Below, piece after piece: positions 55,940-64,000 of a stretch of 64,000 bases of DNA. Position 1 is the first letter of the stretch; every line of letters starts with the position of its first letter. Source of the stretch: Malachius bipustulatus (lineage: Eukaryota > Arthropoda > Insecta > Coleoptera > Melyridae). Location of the stretch: assembly GCA_910589415.1 (NCBI GenBank), contig OU342639.1:9184268-9248267 (forward strand). The letters are read 5' to 3'. Both the position numbers and the translations under genes were made by a program. Below the pieces are notes generated by a model. It worked only from the letters and a program-made list of their open reading frames with translations, was not told where the DNA came from and made no database searches.

Positions 55940-56710
55940 ATCTAATTGTTCCGTTCCCATGTTTCCCTTTTCCATATAATTCCCTCCTTATTTTGAATTA
56001 TGCACGGGGGGAGAGGAACGTGACAACATGGTGCGCGAGACCATGTCCTATGGGCATACAGCCCACAAAGGGTGCCTCCCACTTCACCCATGATTATGAG
56101 ATGAACCGCCGTCGCGTTCGGTCCATGTCTGTGTATACATAAGAAGAGTGTTTACATTGCAATCCACAAGTGCTATGCGACGCGATAGTATCTTCGGCCC
56201 TTGTCGCCAAATGAAAGCTCACTAAGCTGTCTACATGGGATATTTAAGGTAGGTGCATAATTATCATCCTAGAAATTATATCCCTTAATTGCTCCCCTAA
56301 TTATTTTCCCGCTGGTCCTTCGAGTAATTAAATTAATCAAAATTCCAAACCGCGTGACTTACTATACAAATAGAACAATTGAGTTCTTGGCAGTAAGTCG
56401 TATACGCAACACTAATCATCTACGCGATTTGAGTGACTAAAAGTTTCATTCGATGTCTTCACGAAATATTCTGTTGAAATTAACAAAAAAATTGCATCGA
56501 AGTATTTTTAAAAGCCTGCCTAAAAATGGCCTGAAAAAAACCTGCCTGGTAAAAGAAAATCGGTCAAGTTCGGTCCACTTCAATTTTTCAAAGTCAAACT
56601 ATGCTGCCTACTGCACATTTATTATTTAGCGTACCTTATACGGCGACACACAACTCGGGTGAAGTTAATATCGAAAAGTTAGCAACGGTAGTGGCTAAAC
56701 ATTAGGCTCC
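55940..56710. other. Stretch without recognisable gene
   Basis: A moderately GC-rich part at 55990-56240 has a possible frame (MVRETMSYGHTAHKGCLPLH near 56029) but no supporting context. Nothing else is seen. Confidence 0.3.
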
Positions 56711-56715
56711 ATTCT

Positions 56716-57158
56716 GGGCCATACAAGACGAGTTTTCACAACATCGGGACAGGGTTGACCTTTCTCCTTGGTTTGGAAAAGCAAAAACCCCAGCAACGCA
56801 TCAAGGCCGGGCAAATCTTATAGCCGAAAAACGAAAATTACAACCCCTGAATATCCATCAGATTCGGAAATTCAAAAAACCATGGCGGTCGTTTTGGGCC
56901 CGTACAAGACGAGTTTTCACAACGGCGGCAGAGGGTTGACCTTTCTCCTTCATTTGGAAAAGTAAAAACCCCAGCAACGCATCAAGGGCAATCCTTATAA
57001 CCGAAAAACGAAAATCACAAAACCTGAACATCCAGATTGGGAAATTCAAAAAATCATGGCGGCCGTTTTGGCCCGTACAAGACGAGTTTCCATAACGGCG
57101 GGACAGGGTTGACCTTTCTCCTTCGTTTGGAAAAATAAAAAGCCCAGCAATGCATCAA
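56716..57158 (+). repeat. Tandem repeat, period about 176-180 bp, 2.5 copies
   Basis: Copies start near 56716, 56896 and 57070, each with CGTACAAGACGAGTTTTCAC-like sequence, GGGTTGACCTTTCTCCTT, CCCCAGCAACGCATCAAG and CCGAAAAACGAAAAT. The third copy is partial. Copies differ by substitutions and small indels, so the array is not recent. Short frames across it reflect the repeat. Confidence 0.85.
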
Positions 57159-57169
57159 GTGAAATTTTT

Positions 57170-57480
57170 ACCTCTCTATCAATTGTTTGGGTTACTATGA
57201 TCGATCGACACACCAACACCACCCAATCAGGTTTTTGAGGTCGCTTTTGTCGTCCTCCTGTTGGGGGTGGTCGACGCTCAGACAGAAGCGAACTACCTGG
57301 GAAGTGTGCATCTCTTAAGATCTCTATCGTTTCTTCGATTGAGTCCGTGTAAGAGCCGTTAGGTCGTATTATATACCGAACCAAGCGTCTGTACTGGATT
57401 ACTGGAGAGTATCTTGTGGATTCTGTTACTGCTAGACAGATCACTGATGCTCTCGCAGATCTTCCTTCAAGACTTCCTTC
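57170..57480 (-). pseudogene. Non-LTR retrotransposon scrap (linker before RT)
   Basis: The minus frame contains YIIRPNGSYTDSIEETIEIL followed by RDAHFPGSSLL, matching the segment between endonuclease and reverse transcriptase in R1/I/jockey-type elements (typically a phrase like G-x-Y/F-T-S-x-x-E-E-T-L-E-x-L followed by HFPG). It runs into the tandem repeat at its 3' side, and no RT follows. Confidence 0.55.
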
Positions 57481-57489
57481 GATAAATAG

Positions 57490-58940
57490 ATCGACCGATC
57501 TCCTTATTATATTCCGTTGGAGTACGTTTATATTTTACCCAGTTACCCGTGTGTTAGTTTGATCGAATAGTCCTAATTGTATTGAGAACTGAAGAAGTCC
57601 TATTCCAGTTTTCCGAAGCCATGATCATGGTCTACCCTGCTCACTTTCTGGTAAACTTTAGGAAGAAACAATTGCGGCAAAGAAAAGCTAGCCCACAGTA
57701 TAGACTATCATCTGTCATTTTGTAGAACTGTCATTTATTAAATTGAAAAGTAGTTTTACAGGTGAACCAAATTTTGTATGGAAGGAATCATGATTTTAAG
57801 TAATACCGGAAATAGGTAGGAAAAGAACTCAAGCAGATTTTCAACACATTCTTTGTTGATCGAATATGAATCTCAAGAGAAGGTTTGTCAAATATCTCAG
57901 TAGGTAAATATAAAAGCGAACTATAGCTAATAACAACCTATACGTTTTGGAACACCCCTTAATCGTAACCATCTGCGCATCATTGTCTATATAAGAAGAA
58001 ATGAACGTCGACTGTAAGTCTGAATATTCTAGTAACAAACAGAATTAGATGTAAATGTTAATTGGGCATTACTTATTAATCTTACAGCATAAGCTGGCAG
58101 TGGCGCAGGTGTACTATAACGCACAGTATGAATCACTGGGAAGGGCACTTCATCAATCTTGGGGCCGAGATTAGACAGCTACTAAGCCTGTTAACTAAGT
58201 GCATATTAATCGATAATAATAACTATAGATATCTCTTGCTTGCTTACACGAGTATAACAGGGTTGTAATAATGTAATACACGATACACGCGAGGTGGTTA
58301 ATGCTTTATTCATCCGGAATTTAGAGAAATGATTTCCTCTAAATGACAGTATAGTTCTTGAGGTTGATACATAACTACAAGGTGATTTTAAAATATCATC
58401 CACTTTTCAATTTATCTTTTTTATCTTACACGATCTTTTAAGGCCATAACTGTAAAATAACAATAACTGTAAACATGTGAGTTATTTAATTTGTAAAAGA
58501 AAAAGAAGAACTATCATGATTGTCTTATTAAAATAAAACAATCGTGTCACAGATTGTATCAATGTTTGGATTGACATTGTGTGATAAACTCGCTGGAAGG
58601 AGTGATAATCCACATCTTGTGATAATTCCACCATGTGAAAAAATAAAAAACTTCGTACTTAATTAGGATCGGTATTTGATAACAAGGATACAAGGAAGGG
58701 TGAAGGGATTCAAACACAGTTGACAATTAGTTTATTATTTTTTTGATTATTTTGAAGTTTTCCAATTTGAATTGTTCTTGTTATTGATGTAATTTTGTGG
58801 CTTCATGACTTATGGAGTGATCTACCTACATCGATCAGGAAAATTTCTGCAAAAAAAGCAGTTCATCTCTAGTGAAGGGTAAAGGGAACAGACTTCTGTT
58901 GGTTCCCGTACCTATATCACCTCCCTTTCTGGGCGTCAGT
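57490..58940. other. AT-rich stretch, nothing recognised
   Basis: No gene, RNA gene or repeat boundary is seen. Short minus frames at 57841 and 58206 lack any supporting signal. Confidence 0.35.
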
Positions 58941-59261
58941 CTTATAAGTGTGACGGACCGCACCCCGGCCCGCCGATTAGAAACAAAAAGCTACCTTAAT
59001 TAAGAATAAATAAATTAAATAAGAATTATTTAATTAACTGCGATTCCTTTTATCTGTATCTGTGCTCTGTGAAATCTTCCACTCATCGTCACCAGCTACA
59101 GGAAGAGCTCTCTATTGTGTCATTCATCGCTGCAAGCCACATGTATTTTAAGAAAGTGGAGAACAATGGAACTAACTAGAAGTCATCGAATACTGTTAAT
59201 TCGGACGCCGGCAAACTCTGAAATTTAAGATGGACGCGCCTAGAACAAGGGCCATCAGTAG

Positions 59262-59298
59262 TATAAATAGCGGGGATTTGAAGAGGGACAGGTTCAGA
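59262..59298 (+). promoter_or_regulatory. TATA-type core promoter
   Basis: TATAAATAG at 59262 inside GC-richer DNA is followed by TTCAGA (59293-59298), an initiator-like site about 34 bases downstream of the first T. It would drive the leader and ATG at 59634. If the block starting TGTGACGG at 58949 is an LTR, this is the LTR promoter. Confidence 0.5.
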
Positions 59299-59327
59299 AC
59301 GAACCTCGTCCTTACCCTAGCAGCACG

Positions 59328-59475
59328 TTGACTTTTCCGTGTATAGCATCCATCAGAGTTTCAGTGACTTTTCCTGGCTCTAAAGAATCGATCCCTTCAG
59401 AGTTTCAGTAGACGTTTCCTGGCTTTGAATAACCGCCACCTTGTTTTGAGTAGTTCAGTTGACTTTTCCTGGCTG
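59328..59475 (+). repeat. Four degenerate leader repeats
   Basis: A motif close to AGTTTCAGTTGACTTTTCCTGG (interrupted by variation) occurs four times: around 59328, 59357, 59399 and 59452, spaced 29-53 bases apart. All lie in the inferred 5' leader between promoter and ATG. This may be a bound RNA or DNA motif array; function unknown. Confidence 0.65.
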
Positions 59476-59633
59476 TTCGAAACTCCATCATAATCTTACC
59501 AAATCGTTCGTTCAACTTCTATTAAAAACTCAAAAGTTCAAACGTCGCCAAAAAGTAAGAAGCAGTACCAGTAATCATTTAATTATCCCCGAACCACTAC
59601 CAGCAAGAGCACCAGCACTAATCCTCAATCGAC

Positions 59634-59781
59634 ATGTCCGCAAGTAACGGTTCCCCGCAAGATCCTGAAGACGCCGGTCCATTCGTCACGCCAAACAATG
59701 TAGAAGAAACCACCCCCGATGCCGAGTCCGAAGTACTGCAATTTCTGACTTTACAACAACGATGCTTTATTCCACCGCCAG
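59634..59781 (+). CDS. First coding exon (host gene, or gag leader of an LTR element)
   Basis: ATG in a fair context (ATCGACATG), reading MSASNGSPQDPEDAGPFVTP, then an acidic stretch and EVLQFLTLQQRCFIPPP, with a consensus donor CAG|GTAAAT at 59781/59782. Forty-nine codons plus one base. GC-rich third positions contrast with the flanks. A TATA promoter lies about 370 bp upstream. The peptide is acidic and low-complexity at the start and is not recognised. Two readings are possible. (a) A host gene whose first intron begins at 59782 and was later invaded by the dispersed repeat at 59.8 kb. (b) The start of a gag-like ORF after an LTR beginning TGTGACGG at 58949. No primer-binding site was found, which favours (a) slightly. 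Confidence 0.45.
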
Positions 59782-59805
59782 GTAAATAATCAATTCAGCA
59801 TCATA

Positions 59806-61012
59806 AAAAAAAAACCTTCTTGCGCATCAATCGCAGAAATAGTGTATTTTTATGCGATTCAATAATAAATATTTTCTTCCTATTTTTTTTTATAATGAAT
59901 TTAATGAAAAATAATCCGATTTTTTTTTGGGAAAACTCCACCTACCTACAAAAAAAAAGAATGATCTTCTCGTGGATGCGAACCCGCTCCAACAGTTAGC
60001 TAGTCAAGGATGTAACAAATTGAGCCACACGGTGCGTTTCGAATTTGTAGTGATGATGGGGTTGATATATGTAGTACGTCAGGTACCTACATCTACTCAT
60101 TTTATTTTTTAAACTGGTCATATCTTAGTTATTAAAAAACCAATTTGAATACTTTTTTCACCTGCATGTAGGTGATTTAATTGTCGTTGCGATTGCTCTT
60201 CTAATTTTCAGAACCATTCATAATTGAATGTGAAAAAAAATAAAAAAGAAATTGCGAACCATTTCATCGATTTAATAATTTTATATAAGTGTATGCTAAT
60301 TTTGCACAAGCGAAAAACTTTTTTATCTTTCGTTTAAAGTGCTACATTACTCGAGGCGAATTGAAGCTAAGACATCAAATTATATGTTAAAGCAAAAAAA
60401 AATGGAAAATTTCGGTTCAACTTCTTCAAAAATGGACTCATAAACGGTTATAGAATTGACACATTTTCACCCTTTTTCCTACCCACGACACTGGCTTATT
60501 AATGGAAAATATGCTAATTTTATTGCATTAACTCAAATTTCCAATAATTTTCTTCAAATCCTGTTAATTTGATTTCAAAGTTTTTTTGCCATCTTGCTCA
60601 TACAATGGTTCAAAAAATTGTCAATTTTCCGTTAATGTTCAAAAAATTCAAATGGCCGCCATTTTGAAACGGCTCGGCCGATTTGGCTCAAGTGCAATAC
60701 CAGACCACTCCTTGTGGACATCTTACTCTCACAAAAGTTTCAGCCCCCTAGATTGAAAACTGCGGCCAGAAACCGTGCCTCAAGGACCGCATTTGGGGAA
60801 CTTTGAAAGGACACCCTGTAGAAGTAACGTGACTTTTGGATTTTTTTTCAACGAAAATCTAAAGTCATTCCCAAGCTTTACAAGAATCCAAAATTTCGTT
60901 CACTAATCTTGAAAGATAAAGCTACAGGAGCGTTTTTAAAATCGAAAAATCGTGATTTTGGAGAAATAAATAAATATATATATAAATATATATATAAATA
61001 TATATATATATG
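59806..61012 (+). repeat. Dispersed repeat copy ending in (TA)n
   Basis: Starts AACCTTCTTGCGCATCAATC, then shows TTATGCGATTCAA, CCACGACACTGGCTTATTAA, GGCCGCCATTTTGAAACGGC and GGAGCGTTTTTAAAATCG in the same order as the copy at 17.2-19.1 kb, ending in a TAAATATATA run (60968-61012). It lacks one internal subrepeat compared with the tandem-unit copy. It confirms that the family is dispersed and that the TA tract is part of its 3' end. Confidence 0.7.
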
Positions 61013-61289
61013 TACATCCTGCTAACATTATTGACTCCGTCTACTTCCCTTTTACATTGATTATTGCGTCCATCGCGTTATTGCGTCCGTATACCGGACG
61101 CAGTAAAGTCACCCCTGTTTTTGGAGCTCCTAAGACAGCTTCCAGAAAAAGACGGTTAGATTTAGAGGCCAAATTTTAAGCCTGTACCAAAGTTTTTAAA
61201 AGCATTGCTCCATCTAGTGTCATTCTTAAGATATTTCAAGATTTAAAATTTTTTGATGGTCTCAATAATGATACGACCATGTAAAAAGT

Positions 61290-61620
61290 GTATAATTTTA
61301 GTTCAGCAGAATTCCACCAGGGGCATGAAATAAATATACGTTTGCGTATATCACATGGACAATTAGCGAACAATAGTGCTTCCTCCAACTGGCAACGTCG
61401 CTATCTATTTTTAGAACAGCAGGTGCACGTAATACACGCGGTCGAGTTTTATGGCCCGCTAGGTCCATGACCTAAATTCATTGGATTATTTCTTATGGGA
61501 ACTCCTTAAAAATCAAGAGTATGATGTGCCCACTCTCAGTTTAGCGAAGTTGCAAGAACTCACCATACAAAAATTATAATTCGTGTAGCCATATCAGCAA
61601 TCCAAAGATCATTGCTCAAA
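61290..61620 (+). pseudogene. Mariner-type transposase C-terminal scrap
   Basis: After one frameshift the plus strand reads LWPARS, then LNSLDYFLWELLKNQEYD and VPTLSLAKLQELT. This matches the signature of the third catalytic region (WPARSPDLNPLDFFLWG) of mariner-type transposases, including the D of LDYF. Upstream, FRTAGARNTRGRV resembles the preceding arginine-rich turn. Frameshifts and stops make it inactive. Confidence 0.6.
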
Positions 61621-61629
61621 TTGATTTTA

Positions 61630-63180
61630 AAACCAGAATATGTATTAAGAAAATGCAGGTCGTTTTGAAAATATCCTGACCTACCTATTAATGTCAATTT
61701 TCCACTTTTTGTATTTTTTCTTTATTAACTATTTTATTTGTTAAATAATAGGTAGTTAGTAATTTGTTAGATGGTTTGTTAGATAATTTTTGCTTCCTTT
61801 CAATAATGTGTAAAATGCTCCTTTAACACATGTGAAATACTGGTGGCAAGCGGCATATCGCTGAGAAGGAAAGTGAAATCTGCTTTTAAAAAATGTCAAA
61901 ATCGAATATGGCCGGCCATTTGAAAAAAAAGTTGACTGTCCTAACTTGAATCTAGGCGGCCCAGAAAATTGTTTCTACTTCATTCGATCCATGAGAACTA
62001 TAAATACAAAAATTGAAAGTTTCACGAAATTAACTCTACAGGATGTCCCGAAATCATGCGTAAAAATTCAAGAAGGTTATTCTACTTGAAAAATTATTGG
62101 CAAAAGTATCTTTAACTTTTTTTTCGAAAACTCACAAATAAGAAAGTTATAGGCATTCAAAATTTATTTTTTTAAATCAATATTTTTTTATTACACTTTT
62201 TCTAGTGTACAGATTTTCTTCAAATTTGGCACACTTGTCACTGATAAACCTTTGCATCCTTGGTCTAAATTAGACTCAAATTCCTCAAAGCCAAACAGCC
62301 TTAACTGCCTTTGATCTTCAAAAAAAGGCCTATAACTTTGTCCTAAATATTTTTTTCTTAATTTTGATGATGTGAAATTAAAGAACATGAAAAAATATTT
62401 GGAGAAGGACCTCCTGTTCTATCACGATAAAATGAACAGTTTCCGAGAAAAACTGTTTAATGGTTTTTCGTAGTTTTTCAAGGTTTATTTGCTTTTGACA
62501 GATAATGCTAAAAATTATAATTGTCAATAACTGATTGTTCAAAAGTAATTCATTCATCATTAAGACTTTAACAGCCAATATTATAAAGGCTCATTACGCT
62601 AATGGGCAGATTTCTGTGCTCGATTTTGAAGCTAATATCTACGTCAAATGACTTTTATTAATATCTTTGTAATTACTTTCATGTCAAAAATAAATAAATT
62701 TATAATTTTTCCACTTAGACTCGATAGATACCTTCTTCAGAAATGGACACAGACTTAAGTGGCAAAGTATTACTTTTTAAAGAAAAACTTGTTTATAAAA
62801 ATGAATTATTATACCATTGAAGAAAAAGTAAAATTTATTGAATGGCATTACTCTGGCAATTCACTTATATTAGAAATATCAGAGATTTGTACTCGGTTAG
62901 TTATCAAAATATCTAAAGCAAAGCAACCTTGAAAAACTATGAAAAACCTTTCTCGAAAACGAAATTTTCTCGAAAACGGATGAACCAAATGAAAATGTAA
63001 TTAAAACATAAGTAAGCAGCTTTTTTCCTTAAGGAGCTTTACATTTGATATTTTACTGTAAAATAATTAGGGGAGCCAATGTTTACAATAGTTTATTTTA
63101 ACATGGGAATTCCCTATGTCCGGAAATTCAAGAGACACGGGTGTGTAAGTGCCATAGTGAAACTGTAGGGCACGCAGATG
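61630..63180. other. AT-rich stretch with decayed repeats
   Basis: TACAGGATGTCCCGAAATCA at 62037 looks like one end of a TA-flanked miniature element. 62584-62670 is related to the short foldback at 27018. No gene is recognised; short minus frames at 62191 and 62378 are unsupported. Confidence 0.4.
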
Positions 63181-63185
63181 ATATA

Positions 63186-63556
63186 CAGGGGTGTTCTACA
63201 AGCTCGGTAACAAACTTTGCCAGGAGATTGGTCCCTTGATTTTAAAAATTTTTTAACAATAAAAATTTAAATTAGGTAAAAATCACAAAACTTAAGAAAA
63301 ATAAAAAAAATAAAACCAAATTTATAAAATTTGTTTCTATAAAAGAAAAATTATTTGTTGATTTTTCCATAAGTGTTGTGCTTTCAGGCTAATTTAATTT
63401 TTTATTGTTAAAAGTGCTTATGCCTGGAATTCAAAAAAATAAAATAAAAAATCAGCTCCATGTTTACTAAAAAAATATGTTTAAAATCAATTGACCTATA
63501 TGTTCAGGCAAAGTTTGTCACCCAACTTGTAGATTGTAGAACAGCAGAACAGCCTG
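63186..63556. mobile_element. 371-bp TA-flanked foldback element
   Basis: Ends CAGGGGTGTTCTACAAGCT and its diverged complement ending GAACAGCCTG, with TA outside each. The inner arm pair is GTAACAAACTTTGCC and GGCAAAGTTTGTCAC. The centre is AT-rich and noncoding. Confidence 0.7.
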
Positions 63557-64000
63557 TATAAGTCATATGAGAAATAATTGTAAAAAAGAACGAAAAAAGG
63601 AATAATTTATTGAATTTTTCTCGTCTTTTTTCATTCAATGAAATAAACCTTAAATAATTTTTTTTAACATATAAGTTAAATAGTTTGAGAATGCGGATAT
63701 GCGGAGCAGGTACCTAGTCGATGTTTGAGTAATACAAAATACAAGTCCTCATCATCTCTGGCCTGGGTCGATAAAATAAATCTTGAAAGAGTGGTCGCTT
63801 GCTTATTAGCATTGTAGTTTTAAAAGGAAAATATAAATGCTATTCCTGTCACAGGGAATCCCTTAGACAATATTATTTAAAATTGATGTTCGCAACAGAA
63901 CAAGGAATAGTTTTCATGATATTATAGATCATGATCTGTCTAGATTTCTACGTGTGCTTTCTAATTTTAAGCACAGCAAGCGGCTGTTTTAAATATTTTT
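63557..64000. other. AT-rich stretch, nothing recognised
   Basis: No gene or repeat boundary was seen up to the window end. Confidence 0.3.

Noticed and set aside
58949..59640. Firm call of an LTR
   Set aside because: The TGTGACGG start is suggestive, but no matching 3' LTR, no primer-binding site and no polymerase genes follow in the window.
1..64000. CRISPR array, operons, prokaryotic genes or an integrated bacterial fragment
   Set aside because: No regularly spaced short repeats, no dense coding and no bacterial gene families were seen; splice signals and insect retroelements dominate.
1..64000. tRNA, rRNA or snRNA genes
   Set aside because: No cloverleaf with conserved A and B boxes and no rRNA-like conserved blocks were noticed. 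A tRNA scan could find something I missed.

Overview
This window looks like AT-rich nuclear DNA from an insect, most likely a sap-feeding hemipteran. The reasons are the absence of dense open reading frames, the abundance of spliceosomal-type splice sites, insect-type non-LTR retrotransposons, many TA-flanked foldback elements, and frequent short TACCTACC/AGGTAGGT runs. The species assignment is an inference. Nothing prokaryotic is present. Most of the window is transposon-derived; only a few short exon-like segments could be host coding sequence.

Layout. 1-1.7 kb: AT-rich DNA and a likely 3'-terminal exon on the minus strand. 1.9-5.2 kb: a three-element nest. A palindromic TA-flanked element contains a second foldback element directly beside a 1.69-kb TA-flanked element, and the latter carries a small two-exon gene. 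5.2-16 kb: retroelement fragments, dispersed repeats, several foldback elements, and a probable gene on the minus strand (first exons at 16.2-15.9 kb, a possible 3' exon at 11.0-11.2 kb). 16.8-40.2 kb: a nearly identical 5.26-kb unit present three times in direct tandem. The middle unit is split by a 7.6-kb insertion (24.33-31.95 kb) in a (TA)n tract. That insertion has clustered subterminal repeats and an imperfect terminal inverted repeat, and it hosts a nested 5.48-kb TA-flanked element carrying a promoter-like segment plus a small ORF.

40.2-45.4 kb: the complete copy of the foldback element at which the tandem units break, a mariner-type transposase fragment, and a probable terminal coding exon of a host gene at 41.58-41.81 kb. 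45.4-52.3 kb: a decayed RTE-like retrotransposon that works as a landing pad. It is broken by an R1/I-type element with RNase H (718-codon open frame, 14-bp target duplication), by a roughly 460-bp insertion, and by a minus-strand jockey/CR1-type element. 53.3-53.5 kb: a candidate one-exon gene for a 42-residue secreted peptide. 54.3-55.9 kb: a decayed integrase-type (Ginger-like) DNA transposon with long inverted repeats and TATA target duplications. 56.7-57.5 kb: a 176-180 bp tandem repeat and another retroelement scrap. 58.9-59.8 kb: a TATA promoter, a leader with repeated motifs and a first coding exon (host gene or LTR leader plus gag). 59.8-64 kb: a dispersed repeat copy, a mariner-like transposase scrap and foldback elements.

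There is no operon-like organisation. The connecting theme is layered transposition into TA sites and older elements, plus a very recent tandem amplification. All calls come from reading the sequence; no database search was possible.
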